A stretch of DNA of 64,000 nt from Eulemur rufifrons (taxonomy: Eukaryota > Chordata > Mammalia > Primates > Lemuridae), in contig NC_090986.1 of assembly GCF_041146395.1 (NCBI RefSeq), positions 44,304,001 to 44,368,000 on the forward strand, written 5' to 3'. Numbering within the stretch: position 1 is the stretch's first letter; each line of letters starts with the position of its first letter. The notes below the pieces were generated by a model, which saw nothing but the letters and a program-made list of their open reading frames with translations, ran no database searches and was not told where the DNA came from. Position numbers and translations under genes: made by a program. Shown piece by piece: positions 33,918-47,334 of this stretch.

Positions 33918-36785
33918 AATGCAATTTTCTCTTTGAGGATTCAGGTCTTTGTTCATTGGCAAACATCTTTTGACTTTCTGTTGAAATGAAAAAAGAAAAA
34001 GAAAACTTCTAGGAGAAAGAAACTCAATATCCATCAGAGAGAAATCTGCATAACTTATGGCTCATATAATTAAAATACCAAACACATATTTAAAATTATA
34101 ATGTATATGTGATAAATGTCTACATGGAAAAAAGTATGTTACAAAATTGTATGTATCAACTGATCTCAGTATTTTGGGGCCTGTTAATAAGGGTGCATGT
34201 GTTTGTGTGTGAAAAAACATGAAAGGATATGCATTGGAATATTAATAGTGGTTATTTCTGAGAGATGGTGTTTTCTTTCCAACTGTATTGTGTCAAAAAT
34301 TTACAATGAACTTGTCCTATATTTATAAGTTTTAAAAGGCTATTTATGTTTTCAGTAGTATTTCTGTGATAGTTTCTAAACGGCCTTCTGAAAGCAAATT
34401 GTTAAAATAAACATTCTTATCTAATTAACATTGATAGTCATATAAACATGAAATTATAATTTGAAATTTTAGAATAAATTCTTTTGGTTTATTTAATTTA
34501 TAAATGTTTTAAAAATATTTTTGAGGTAGATGATTTGAAGAGCTTTAATTGTCAAGTCCTCTGTAGTCACAGAATTCTAGAAAGGTTTAGAATATTTAAA
34601 GATTAACTGCTATCTTTGCTAGACAAATAATAAAGATATTCAGAATTTAAGTGTATTATTTTTTCCCTGATTTGATCACAGACCTAATTTGGTAAAGAGG
34701 TCAGTACTTGGCACATTTGAGCAAATATCAAAATGGTATTGGATATTTATAGAACTAAATTAGATGTTAAACAAATGGAAATTATAATTTAGAGAAAGAA
34801 AAGACAGGATATTTATAGCTCGTTGAGTACAATAGGAATCTTTTACTTTTTACTGGAAAATGATTTTTAAAATTGTCATTTTTTTAAAATAAGCCACTTA
34901 AAATATCTAATAAATTATTTATTTTTACCTGAATTATGGAGATTTTAAGGTAACCTTGTGAATATTGCAGATATGCTCTCCTGAGTTTTCTTCACCATAG
35001 GAAAAATTTGATCGAAATGGCATTGAAGAGATGTTGAGACAATGAACACTGGAGTTGAGTTGCTTTGGTGCCACTTCTGAGCCTAGAGCTTCATTTACCT
35101 TTCCAAAGATAGTTCTTGGATTTGCCATAGATTCCACTGGATCTTGCTGTCGTCTGGAAAGGAAGTGACAACTCTAGGCAGGTGTACCTTATTATTATTA
35201 ACTTATTCTCCAGGATTAGGATAGAACTCACATTGCAAGAACATTGACCTTGAAAAATTTCAGCTCTCTGTGCTTGCATTTCAACATGGAGCCCAAATGC
35301 TAGCCAACTGCCTCATTTGGTGTCCAGCAGTGTTCCACACTAGATATTATTGATATATATTGCATACACCATAAAATTGTACAATATTCTATTTTATGGA
35401 GAACTTAAAGATATCTCAAAGTTAATTTAGACTATAGGCATTGTGTGTGATGATTTTGGATCCTAACCTTTAGGATGGGATTCTACTGAGTAATCCCTTC
35501 AAAGCTCTGAGTTTCCCTTACGCAAATTCTATTGCACCCAATAAATTGTTTGTCAACTATGAGAATTTTATCCCAGTATATACAACTTCTGAATTTCTTC
35601 TATTGATGATAAAGAGACAGACATGGAAGTGAGTGTTAGGAAGAGCAAACGAAGAACAGTAAGCCCCACATTAAAAGAGGTAGTTAAAGATTTTGCCTTA
35701 GGACACATAAAAGAAATTGGTGGAACCTAGTCCCTTTGCAGGAGGAGCTTGAGTTGTTGGGGGAGTCTCAGTTGAGAGAATTTGAGAAATATCTTTCAGC
35801 AATTTCAGAATGGCTAACCAAAGCTTTCTTAAATCTCAAGCATCTAAATTACTTTGATTTCTGGGATTGGAAGCAGCAGTCAACACTCTTGAATCTTAAC
35901 AGTTGAAAGGTATTAATATTTGTTTGGAGAACCAGATTAGAAAAAAAAAACTGTGAGAATGCAACTTCGTGAAATAAAGCAAAATAATCTGTAAGCATTT
36001 TATTTAAACTTCTGAGAAAGTAGAACCAAGATTATTTCTCAGGAGCAAGATATGATCTCTACAGTAGTCTCTATTGTTACTTTATTTGTAAAAACATTTC
36101 AGTGTTTGTACAAATATTTACAAAGTCTTTCATAGGGTCACTCTCAACCACAGTGCCATAATATTTTTTTAATCCCATGAGTATTTGAACCACAAATTAT
36201 TCTATCCCAGGGGTTTTCAGGTGTTGGGCAGAGACTCCTGCATCTGACACAGGACGCAGGACTTTTTGTAAGTGAATAAAGGAAGAGAACATTGACTGAG
36301 GAGTCCTAAGCAGTGGTCGGTCACCTATGCTGGCTCACGATTGCAGCTATGGAAGTGTCGAGTCAGGGTCATTTGGGCTTTTAGGGTTTTTCTTCAGGTC
36401 TACCAAACTGGTTCCCATAACCACTGAAGCCCCTCATCGTTTATTTTGAACCTTTTAAGCTTTATAACCTAGCTACTTCCTATTTGTCCTATCCTGGAAC
36501 TGACCTTCTTGCTGCTGTCAGACTACTTAGTTTCCCGGAATTTCATTCAAGAATCCTTTATAGACCATTGGCATCCCCTGGCTGTCCCCAGTGCCATGAG
36601 TATCAGGCAAGAACAAATCAATAGTCCTTCTGGCACCCAGGGTTCGTTTCTCATGGCTCTGCTCTGCTGTGGGCAGGTCAGACTGGCAGTGCTGTTTGCA
36701 AACCACTCCCTCCCCTCAGCCCTCCATCTCTTCAACTACCACTCTCAAATGCTAGGAAAATGTCCAGAGCAGCAAAGTCCTAGCA
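33918..36785. other. Mostly unrecognised AT-rich sequence
   Basis: The part at 34090-34340 resembles the end of an old interspersed repeat of unsure family (AATAGTGGTTATTTCTGAGA and nearby). Frames at 34934-35279 (minus) and 36509-36931 (plus) show no domain. Nothing else is recognised. Confidence 0.4.
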
Positions 36786-36788
36786 CTA

Positions 36789-36850
36789 GTGTGTGTGTGT
36801 ATGTGTGTGTGTGTGTTTGCGCACATACATATATCTTATATATATATTTA
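36789..36850. repeat. (GT)n and TA-rich microsatellite
   Basis: GT units with one AT interruption to 36816, then CATACATATATC and a short TA run. Confidence 0.9.
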
Positions 36851-37439
36851 ATCACAATGCAGATCCTCTTGCTGGTGGAACTGGCTTCCGAGAATGACAA
36901 ATTTAACTTTTCTATAGCACAAGTTTTCTGAGAATAATAATCGTAATAACCTTTTTAAGAAGTTCTATAATAGTATACTTTTCCCCACACATGACTATTA
37001 TAGGCAGAAATTTTACATAATTTAAAAATTCTCCTGATTCAATATTCACTTTCTTTTTGTATGAAGTCTGAGAGGGCATAGAATTTAACAGAAAAAAATA
37101 AAAAAGAAAACCAACATATATATTGATGTTATTATGTAGTCTCCCACCCCTAGTTAATTTTTCTCATTTTCCCCCACAGGATTTCTTTTGCTTTTCAATT
37201 GTGAATATTAATTGAATAAATTGTTCATTAGACTTGAAGTCAGATGATTTTGTAATAAATCTCTTATATAACAATGAGTCTATGATTCAAATACCAATTT
37301 GGCTAAGAAATTATGACAGAGTAATTTTATTTTATATAGTTGGTGTTACCAATTAATAGAGATAATCTGAAGAGTCAAGATTTGCAGAAAAAAAAAAAGA
37401 TTTAAAAGTTACATTAAAACAAATCTTTCGTTAGAATTG
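36851..37439. other. Unrecognised AT-rich sequence
   Basis: No repeat or coding frame is recognised. Confidence 0.4.
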
Positions 37440-38270
37440 TTAGTAATAATGTTTTCCCCCTGGGTCAGTCCTGCAGGTTGGATTCAATGCAAGGGCCATC
37501 CTTAATTGGCTGAAGCCCATTCCAGAATTTGAATGATAATTATTATTCTCTCTCTCGAGAAAGAACATGACAAAGAGTGAGCTCTCTCTACTCTCCCAGA
37601 GATAAGTAAATAGTAGGGGTTGAATTGCTTGCTCCTACAGGGTGGTGCACACTGGAATGGTAGGGAACTTTGAGCAATACAGTGTCCACGTGGCTCTCTG
37701 TCAGCCACATGTCTCAGGGGTGACAGCATCCGTTGGGGCTCTCCATGGGCTGCTCTCTGTTTTTCTGGTCAATCATCTCAGGAAATGGTATCTAGTTCCT
37801 TTCTGGGAACCTTCTGTTCTCCAGTATCTGGTCACATCCTCCACAGCTGGACATGATAACTCATCCAGGATGGTGCAAGGTGGTTCATACCATCTGTGCA
37901 CTAAAATCTCACGTTGATGCTGCAATGTTACTCTGCTCTTGCAAGGAATAAGTCTTTCAAGAACTTATTCAAATCCTCCAGAGGTGTGTCAGGGAAGCAA
38001 ATGCTCTCATACTGCATATATCACATCCCTAGCGAGTCCCCTTTCCCTATCCTGGGACAGGACTGGGGTCTCCTATGCCTCTCCTCTTACTCAGGCTCTG
38101 TTTTCAGTCCTTGGGTCTCTTTCTGGGGAGGTGCTGCCATCTCACATGCCTCCAGCCTGGCAGTTTCCAATCACAGGTATCTTGGATCCTTGGCAACTGC
38201 TACAAATACCTCTTAATTTGTCCTTTTACAGAGCCTGGAAGTACCTAGGCAAGTCAAGTCTCTAGAACAG
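37440..38270. other. GC-richer block of unknown origin
   Basis: This 0.8 kb block is visibly richer in G and C than its AT-rich surroundings. It carries overlapping open frames at 37642-37917, 37914-38216 and 37939-38265 that resemble no family. It could be an old retroviral LTR or internal fragment, or a decayed processed sequence. I cannot assign it. Confidence 0.3.
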
Positions 38271-40087
38271 CTGAGGATATTTCAGCTTCCTCTCAGGTAA
38301 ATGTGCCAACCTAAGTCTAATAAAAACTCTGCTTTTCCTAATCTAGGCAACAGGAAATACATAGTGATGGTAAGAAGATGGCTCTGAAGAAAATAACGCT
38401 GCTTTTGGTTGCTATTTTTATGTAAGGAAAGATAAAACACCTGTGCTTTAGAGGGCTGAGCCAAGCTTTCCCGGCTCAGGCGGTTCTAGGCAAGACAGAG
38501 CGAGAAGGAACAGAGCTTTGCAGTCTAACTCCCCTGATTCCAGCCGCTGAGCTCCCAGTCCCGCAGGCAGGAACCTTCAGTGTAGACACTGGCATTTGTG
38601 ATTTTCCCAGTGCAGATTCTCTGCTTAATAACCCTTTGTTTAGGAACTGCTACATTCATAGAAGAATACTGTCACTTAAAGTGGACAAAGAGGGATTGAA
38701 GAGTGAATATTGCTCTTATATTTATGAATTTCTCTATTTGCAGGTAGGAAGAGCTCGCTGTGAATGAGGAGATAAATTATGTCTGTTCTGTGGTATCTTT
38801 GCCAAAAGTGAAGTTTTCTTATTGTTTAAGTAGTTTTCCTATTTTTCAGGTACAGTACTTTAAATGTTTGGAGTTTTGACACAGTAATGCTTCGAGCTTC
38901 AGGGACAGGCACCACTGGCTGGAAAAGCAAATTCACATTAGAGTAGTACTGCTTCTTCTTTTGAAAAGTGGGTGCATGATAATCAGATATCAAAAGGTCA
39001 TTATGAGAGGTAAATGAAATAACATACATGACAACACCCAATGTAATGACAGGCACACCGTGACAGCAAAAATTACTACTGGATCTGAGTGTTGCTTCTT
39101 TAGTGTCTCAGCTGCTAAAAGGCAGAAGTTTACATATTTCCTTTTAATGCCTGATATATTATGCAAAGAGTATGTGCTAAAATGTTTATGGACCTGAAAG
39201 ATTGACACCACATCTGTACACATGTTATATTAAAGGATGAAAGAATGAAGGGCTAGTTTTACTACATTTCCTCTAGATAATTCAAAATTCTTTTTTTTTT
39301 TTTCCAGTGTGTGTAAGAATTCCCACTATCATTACCCTGCTCTTTGCTTTTCATTTTCTTTTTTCTTCCCCAGGGCAAGTGACTCAGCTAAAAGTCTCCC
39401 ATAAGTTAAAAATATACTGATTCAGATCTGCTGGTGACAACATTTCTACCTCATATAGCTAGACACTTCTCGGGGAATCCCTAAACCCCGAGGAAACTTC
39501 TTGATAAAGGAACAAACATGAGGGATGTATGGGTACAAATAATTATTACAAGTCACTACGTTAATGGTGGGTAGGAATCTAGACTTTTTTGCTGAGCACA
39601 GACCTCAGGGAATGGAAGAGAAAATGAAAAACAAGTGACGAGATGATGGCAGTGGGAATTCTTATAAACTAAATTTTTAAAATACTTACAGACAGTTTAG
39701 AATAAGCTTACAGAAAATCTATCTAGGTAGTCCTTCATCTTCTTTCATTGTAATAGTCAACATAAAATATGACAGAACTGATCAATTTGCATATGACTAT
39801 ACATATGTGAATATAGCATGTACATGTGGGAAAATGGAATAATTTCTATTGGGTGACTAAGCACTGCAATATAGCTTTAACCTTTTCAAAAAGGAGAGCT
39901 TAAGTGTTCAGAAATATATAGACATATCACCACAGTAGATTTTTAGTATATGTAAAAACTGAGGCTTATAATTGCTATGTATGTTCTCCATGCCTGCACC
40001 TGATAGCAAACTTTTTGCACAATTTCTGGGAAGAATTTTGTGAGGTCTTTTCAACAGCTAGAGAATTCCTTTTTCTTCTATTCTAAG
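38271..40087. other. Mostly unrecognised sequence
   Basis: A MIR tail is listed separately at 38985-39060. A T-tract lies at 39291-39303. No coding frame has recognisable domains. Confidence 0.4.
38985..39060 (+). mobile_element. MIR 3'-end fragment
   Basis: AGGTCATTATGAGAGGTAAA followed by TGAAATAACATACATGACAA and AATGACAGGCACAC follows the 3' half of MIR. Confidence 0.6.
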
Positions 40088-40100
40088 TATATGCCATCCT

Positions 40101-40327
40101 TTTTTAAAAATTTTTTTTTTTATTTCAGCATATTATGGGGGTACAAATGTTTAGGTTACATATATTGCCTTTGCTCCACCCGAGTCACAGCTTCAAGTGT
40201 GTCCATCCCCCAGAGGGTGCACACGGCACCCGTTAGGTGTGAATATACCCATCCCCTCCTCCCCTCCCATCTGCCCACGCCCAATGAGTGTTACTACTAT
40301 ATGTGCACTTAAGTGTGGATTGGTTAA
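40101..40327 (-). mobile_element. L1 3'-UTR fragment, strepsirrhine type
   Basis: Reverse orientation: T-tail, then TTTCAGCATATTATGGGGGT and ACAAATGTTTAGGTTACATA, which is the lemur L1 terminus, then the C-rich complement of the G-rich 3' UTR tract. Near-matching flanks TATATGCCATCCT (40088-40100) and TATATACCATTCT (40328-40340) are the duplicated target with two changes. Confidence 0.9.
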
Positions 40328-40340
40328 TATATACCATTCT

Positions 40341-41435
40341 TGTGAATTGATTTAATTATTACCAAGTCGGGTAATAGGAACATTGGGGGCTAAATCTGGC
40401 CCTAGCACTCTATTTGATAAAACACCAACATAGTAGTTATTTTCTAGCATGAATTTTCTCTGAGGTGTTTTTCATGGTTTGTTCAACCTCCGCAACTAAC
40501 CTTAGGGAGCAGAGACCATCATGGATAATGACTACTTCAGTTCAGTTTTCAAACAACTGCTGTGATAAAATCACAACACTAATTGGCTAAGGAATTCAGA
40601 CTCTGATGAAAAAGCGTGGTTGGGATTTTGTGTGCATATATTGCCCTGAAAGATAGAAGAGATCTCTTCTGGCTGGGAACTCAACAGAGCAATAGGTGAC
40701 CAATACAAGACCCAGCCCAGCTGTTGTTATTCTTTTGATTTCCTAATTCAGCTTCTGGCAGATACTACAGTGTGCCTCTATTGTTTGTCTTTAGGTAGGA
40801 TTATTACAACTAGCTTTCTTCCCATGAAGGGCAAATAATTCTTCTCTTATAGACCCAGCAAGTACCATTGGCCTTGGTCCCATCTTTCTTTCTGTCTCTC
40901 CCTTTGAGAAACAGGTCTAGGCCTGGTTTAAAAAGAAAAAAATGCATTTACAAATGAAAACAAATGGGTCAGGTTATACTGGGTAAGACTAGACACAATT
41001 TCTCCATGAAGCAAAGTATTTTAACTGGATATCACTTTACTAGTTGAAGTGTTGAAGTCCAGTTTTAGGAAAATGACTTGACAGAAAAGAGGAGCGTCTC
41101 TTACTGACTCTTTCTTTCTGCCATAGTATATTGATTATATTCTTTCTCCTTTGAATTTTACATAAATTATATGGTTTTCCTATTACTTTTTTCCCTAGTC
41201 TAAGGGCAATTCATCTTTATTTAAATCATAAAAATATTGTGGTGGTTAGTAAAATATCAAGACAAAGTTATAACTTATAATTGAATTTCTTTTTTTTCTT
41301 ATTGTTATTGCTGAGTATACTGTGTAAAATGTGGTTTATAAGCGAATTAATTTTTCTTAGTAACCACTTACTGAATACTGACAAATCCTCCTTGGCCCAA
41401 TACCTTCTCCAAAAAATAAGGGCACAAAATGCATC
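40341..41435. other. Unrecognised sequence
   Basis: Possibly part of an old LTR near 40480-40920, but no family is matched. No coding frame. Confidence 0.35.
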
Positions 41436-41440
41436 ATCAG

Positions 41441-41487
41441 GCAAAAAAAAAAAAAAAAAAAGAAGAAGAAAGAAAAGAAGAAGGGAG
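41441..41487. repeat. A-run grading into GAA-rich tract
   Basis: Twenty-one A with GAA/GAAA units after it. There is no attached SINE that I recognise. Confidence 0.85.
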
Positions 41488-44400
41488 GTTTTATATATAA
41501 ATATGTAAAAATATACATATAATTTACATCTATAGTTTTTTAAACTACCATCTGTATGGAAGCAGAAATGGACTTCTTAAAGGCTTCTAGAAGTCTGACC
41601 TCTGGTTTGTGAATCAGAGGATTAGGTTGAACATGTGACGTAACATTTCAATGCTACATTTCAATGCTTACAAAACCTTTTAATAAATGTATAACAAATC
41701 AACAGCTTCTAAATCTGCCGTTGAGAGAGGAAGTTCAAATCTGTTGAACCCTCGTTATTATAGGCTTGAAAGGCTTCTCGTATAGAAGCAAGATCTGCAT
41801 GATTATGCTGCCAAGCACGAGTTGAGTTGGGCTGAATGCTGTTCCCCGAAAGCCTAATTGACAATTTTGTTGCCCTTCTCTGACTATTTAAGAAGAGTTG
41901 TGAGGTCAATGGCAATGATACTTCTCTGAGTCATAAATGCCAGCCAGCAGAACTTTTTTTTTTTTTAACCTGTTCTTTAGAAGGCTCCAGTGTAAAATGT
42001 TTAAAAATAAAATGTTTTACAGGAGAGAAGGAATCTGACAACACAGCTGACCCACGTTTCAGAAGGAAAATGAGAAATATAGGGGTCAGATCCCAGCCAG
42101 TGGAAACACAATGAGCACTTACGCTGTAAATGAAGTAGTGAAATCGTCCAGTGGAACAAGCAATTTTCATAACCAGTATACTTCAATAAAATGAATTTTA
42201 TCCTATCCTGTGACCTCCTCGAGTTCCCAAACCAAAAGTCTTCAGGGTACATTAGGCTGACAAAAAATACAGAGTAACCTCAATAAATGGCACAATAAGT
42301 ATCCAAATACCAACTCTCAAACATTAACCCAAATAATAAGCTGTGATTAATAAACTTGGGACAATTTCATTTGTTAATTGATCGTTTATTTTCATAGTTT
42401 GCTGCTTCTGTAAGTCTGGACATCATAGCATCAAAATTTCTGAATTGAAATATTAAAACTAGAAGATTAAACAGAAACACTAGAATCAGGGTAGAGAATC
42501 CAAACATCTAATGATTAAGTAAATGTTACGGTTGAAAGCATAGTAACCTATCAGTTACTGGATATATTTCAAGTATTTGCTTTTGTTTTCTAACGTATAA
42601 GAAAGTGTAATTCTTTTTTTTTTTTCACTTGACAGTTAAGTATTTGAAAACTTTGAGACAATAAGAAGCGTTTTGATTCTTCCCCATAAATTCTAGAAAA
42701 GAAATATCTATTTGAAAAGGCATTGTTTTCCACAATTATTTGAGGAGTGTCTTATAATTCAAAATATAGAACTCATGACATTTTTATTAATCTCTCACAT
42801 TTTCCTGGTTTTAAAAATGAGAGAAAATAGATATGTTTGTACAAACAAAAATACAGTTTCCTTTAAACTGTCTGCATGTATTTCAAAGCAAATATATATT
42901 GAAAAATGTTTTGAAATTATATAAACATGAATCATATAATAAGATCTCCTTGAAAGCCTGATGCAGGTAATGCAATTTGGTTGTAATGTAATGTCTGAAT
43001 AAAAATAACTACTATCTTATAACTCCTAGTTCATAAATTTAATTAAAAAGAACTACAATGGTGATATAAAATTGAATAGATTGAGCTCAAATTTTGTGGA
43101 TCACTGTGAAGAATGTAGCTTACTTAAAATATAATACTTTTCATAAGTGGCATGAGCCACTAATAAATATATTTAGAACAATACAGGATGAATATCATCC
43201 CATTACAATAGGTATACTTTTTTCAAGTCTAATACAGATTCACTGATATGCCACTGCTTAATCTCAATGACATATTTTCTAGGATTATCTTTGTAAAGGC
43301 CTTATTTTGTACTTCAACAGTGGTGGATCAAATTCCTTAAATGATAATAAAACTGAGAGACATAAAAGAGATGGTCAATAAGTTACAGTTTTTTTTCTTT
43401 CATCTCCCAATTCTGGTTTTTCATTCTGACAGCATTTCCCCAAGTACACTTCTGTGAGTACTAAAAGAAAATGTAGTTGATATGCGATCTTAATTTTTCA
43501 GAGGAAGTTTGTGGCTGTATTTTTGCTTCTCTCTAAGCACATGAATACTACATGATTAACAATAGTACAATAATAAGTTTATTCTTAATTTCTTTTTTAT
43601 AGTCTCATAAGAACCTCAACTTATTTCAGAATTTATACCTAAGGCACGTATTAGCTAAAACTAAAAAATATATAGTCTATACACATTATTTTATTGTTTA
43701 AATGGTCCTCATTCATGTTTCATTTCAATAATATTTCCCCAGCTTGTAAAGCTTATGTTACATTGAGCTCCTCTTTAAATTCACAATGCATAAAACTGCC
43801 AGGTGGCCTAATAACAGAGTGCATTAACAGATTGAACTATAAATCAGATGGTTGTGTTCACGTACTATAAAAATACCACCAATTTCTTTCAGATTATAGT
43901 TTGTACACTGATTCCACTGAGTGATCACAAATGCTTTGGAAAATTTAAAATGAAGAAACAGGTCATATATTCCAATCTAAAAAATAATATTTTCTTCATT
44001 TTTACTTTATTATTTTTATCTACTTTGTACCATTGTTATGAAATTAAATAAAATAATCAATATAATGCCCATGAAAAACTGCCTACCTAAAAGCTATTAT
44101 TATTATTGTGATTAGTATTTAATACTATTAAATCTGTGCTACAAGTGAGTTATTTTTGATTTATGATTTAATATTAAGGAGTCATTCATTTCAACATTTT
44201 TTGAGAACATACCATAGGTCATGTACTATGTTTGTTGTATAAAGTAATGAAAATGAGATGTGTGCATAGAAGTTGCTCATCTCCCAGACACTTTAATAAT
44301 TTGAAAAATGAGGGAATAATTCACAATTTTTAAGAGGGTGGGATTTTTTAAAGCATTAATTTAAGAATCAATGTGTTTAGAAACTGAGACTTTCAATGCA

Positions 44401-44510
44401 TGCAAAAAGGGACAAAAACTATTGTACAATCTAGTACATGAATAAGGAAACTGAAAACCAAGAATTCAACTTAATCATGGTTGTGCAGTTCCATGGCAAC
44501 AGAAACACAG
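41488..44510. other. Unrecognised AT-rich sequence, few or no repeats
   Basis: Three kilobases with no repeat I can name except T-tracts at 41954-41966 and 42614-42625. Short frames are chance-like. An old repeat may lie near 44175-44280. Confidence 0.4.
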
Positions 44511-44514
44511 CAAG

Positions 44515-44650
44515 AGATCTCTCGGCACATTAATGATAATTCCTCTTTGTATAGTGCTTTAGGGTTTACAAAGTGCATGTATAGACTTCATCATCTTACA
44601 GCAATAAGCTGGTAGAGTTGTACTGGGATCCAGTTTTTCTACCTTTGGGT
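44515..44650 (-). mobile_element. MIR3-like SINE fragment
   Basis: CTCTTTGTATAGTGCTTTAG, GGTTTACAAAGTGCATGTAT and a CATCATCTTACAGCAATAAG segment resemble MIR3 in reverse orientation. Confidence 0.5.
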
Positions 44651-45600
44651 ACAAAGCACTACATGCTGTCTCACTTCCTGTACTCTCTATAACTTTATGG
44701 CATTTCCATGTCCCATGCGTGTTTTCATGATAACAGACTATATTTTACAAACCAAGAGACACAAATAGAATTCGATTCATGTTGCAAATTGTAATAAATA
44801 TAGCACAATTAAAAACATATATAAACTACATTTGGCTGGAAAAGGTAAAGTCAATAATATTCCAGCCCTGTGCAGGAGGGTCATAAACCAAAAATTCAGA
44901 AGCACAGTAAAGACTGATTAAGAAAGCTTTCAAAAATTGTTGATTTAAAAAATGGGTTGATTTATCAGGAAATTAATCCAAGGAACAGGTTTATGTCAGA
45001 GAATAGTAGGTCAATATAAACAAAGAAATATACAAGCAGCAACAATAGCATTGACATTAGAGAAATCATGCTAAGTTAGAATTGTAGAAGTGAGCAGAAT
45101 TTAACATGAGATTTTTAAAAAATATTCATATGAGCATGACACCAAAGAACCTGCATGTAGCATTTTGGGTGAGCAATGAGCTCTTATTCACCTTGCATAT
45201 CCTTCCCATGTTTCTGGTGCATCCACAATGGATCCAGGATAATTTCAGCAGCAGGAAGAAGAGGGAACTGGAGGATCTCCCACCAGCAAGTCACTTCTAC
45301 CTATAACACAATGGTTGTAAGTAACAGTTATACTGAACTTTAAAGAGAATGGGGAATTATAAATGCCTTCATAAGCCTGAAGGAGGACACCATGGGCAAA
45401 CATTAGAAGACTCAACCACAGACACTATTAAAATTAATCTCTCCTTTTTAATAATACTACCTGGTGACTCTTTTAGGCACTTGTGAAATTTGATCATTAA
45501 CAAACTTTGAATCCCTTACTGCCTGTAGAGCATTGTGGTTGACACTCTGAGGGTAGGGGAGATGGGAAAAATGATTCTTACTCTGGCATTTGTGTTCTAC
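44651..45600. other. Unrecognised sequence
   Basis: No repeat or gene is recognised. A 66-codon frame at 45106-45306 has no domain. Confidence 0.4.
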
Positions 45601-45602
45601 CA

Positions 45603-45800
45603 CAGGGTTTCTCAACCTTGACATTATTGACATTTTGGACTGGGTAATTCTTGGTTGTGGGGGCTATCCTGTGCACTGAAGGATATTCAGCAGCATCCCT
45701 GGTTCTATCCACTAGATGCTAGTAGCCGTCCTTACTCTCCAAATTTTGACAATCAAAATTGTCTTTAGCCATTGCTAATGTCTGAGGGCAAAGTTGTTGT
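45603..45800 (-). mobile_element. MER20 (hAT-Charlie non-autonomous DNA element)
   Basis: GGGTTTCTCAACCTTGACAT, GGTTGTGGGGGCTATCCTGT, ATCCACTAGATGCTAGTAGC and TTGACAATCAAAATTGTCTT follow reverse-complement MER20. This is the second copy in the window and lies in the same orientation as the first. Confidence 0.85.
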
Positions 45801-46339
45801 TGCATGCTTTACGAAGATGCAAATATAAAGTATGCCAAGAGAAGTAATAGGTATTCAAAAAATACACTCTGGTAGTTTGGAAAGGGAGAGATTAATTTTG
45901 ATTGGGAGAATCTATGGAAGCCTTTTGGAAAAGGTAAGATTGACAGAGGACTTAAGAAAGGACACATTTTTTGACAGGGTGAAATGGGTAGGCCAAGAAG
46001 TTGAAGGAGCTGGAGCAAAATCTTAAACATAAAACAAAGCAGGATGAGTCAGAGAGTAGCCAGAGATGCTATCCTGAAATTACCTCTGGTTATAGGTAAG
46101 CTATGAAATAAAAAATCTATATACAGATAATAAAATAATCACATTTGGCTTTTTCTTACATTTCTTAGAGAACTAACTTAAATTTTAATTTCTGTTTATG
46201 GTTAGAATAGGGATTTGTGGAGATGGTTCAGAGAAGAGAGCCACACTAAGGATTAAAAGGCTAGGAAAATAAAATGTGCAAATTTAAGTTTTGAGGAAAA
46301 GAGGTATTTTAAAAAACAAAAGGCAGGGGAAATTTTGTG
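45801..46339. other. Unrecognised sequence
   Basis: Overlapping short frames on both strands (45809-46030) but no family resemblance. Confidence 0.4.
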
Positions 46340-46760
46340 ATGTGACTTCAGTTGATGTACCTCCCACAAAAGGGTGTGAAAGAGACAATGGAACTCACCA
46401 AACATTCCAGCTCTTCCCCTATGTTTTGCAGCTTCTGCAGCTTGGAGGGCCACGTGACCTGACCAGTAGGACATGGGAAAGTGATGTGCCGAAGCATGAA
46501 GAGCCACTGGGACCCCACAGCGAGGTCTTCCCTTGCTAAAGCAACCTAGAAAACCAAATTCTCCAGGTAGTGCAGCTGAGGGATTAGATTGCCTCAGTTG
46601 GCCTGGATGTCTGGTGATCATGTGGAAGAGTCTCCAGTCAGCCCACCCTGCACATTTATTCTACTTTGAATAAGAAATACATTTTTGTTGTATTTAGCCT
46701 CCGACGTTTGAGAGGCTATCTTTTTACCACAGCATTAATTAGCCCATTTTGACTAATGTG
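46340..46760 (+). mobile_element. Old LTR, MLT1-like
   Basis: The right end (CCACCCTGCACATTTATTCT, then GAATAAGAAATACATTTTTG and a TTTGACTAATGTGAAGCA finish) follows the end of old MaLR LTRs. The left part is too diverged to place exactly. The 122-codon minus-strand frame 46253-46621 lies mainly inside it and is not a gene. Confidence 0.5.
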
Positions 46761-46923
46761 AAGCATTCTGTAGAGTTCTATTCAGCATTGAGGAGAAAAT
46801 AAGTCCAAATGGAAGTAAGAGAAATTTTGAAGTGAGAGTTAATAAAATTACCATTTCTATAAAACTCACAAGAATGGAAAATAAGTCTTCATCTAAATGC
46901 AGTTTTTAAAAGTATGATTTTGG

Positions 46924-47269
46924 GGCCGGGCGCGGTGGCTCACGCCTGTAATCCTAGCACTCTGGGAGGCTGAGGCGGGTGGATTGCTCGAGGTTGGGAG
47001 TTCGAGACCAGCCTGAGCAAGAGCGAGACCCCGTCTCTACTAAAAAAATAGAAAGAAATTATCTGGCTAACTAAAATATACATAGAAAAAATTAGCCAGG
47101 CATGGTGGCGCATGCCTGTAGTCCCAGCTACTCGAGAGGCTGAGGCAGTAGGATCACTTAAGCCCAGGAGTTTGAGGTTGCTGTGAGCTAGGCTGAAGCC
47201 ACGGCACTCACTCTAGCCAGGGCGACAAAGCGACACTCTGTCTCAAAAAAAAAAAAAAAAAAAAAAGTA
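46924..47269 (+). mobile_element. Alu, strepsirrhine type, sense
   Basis: It starts GGCCGGGCGCGGTGGCTCAC and ends in an A-run (about 47246-47266). The middle has AGAAAGAAATTATCTGGCTAACTAAAATATACATAGAAAA-like linker sequence, a variant of the lemur linker. The duplication AAGTATGATTTTGG / AAGTAAGATTTTGG (46910 and 47270) has one change. It is the only sense-strand Alu in the window. Confidence 0.96.
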
Positions 47270-47334
47270 AAGTAAGATTTTGGGCAAGAGTTAACTCCCT
47301 GAGATCCTTTTTTGCACTAAGCTTTCAAAATTGG

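Noticed and set aside
46253..46621. 122-codon minus-strand frame
   Set aside because: Most of it is antisense to an old LTR; the remainder is AT-rich flank.
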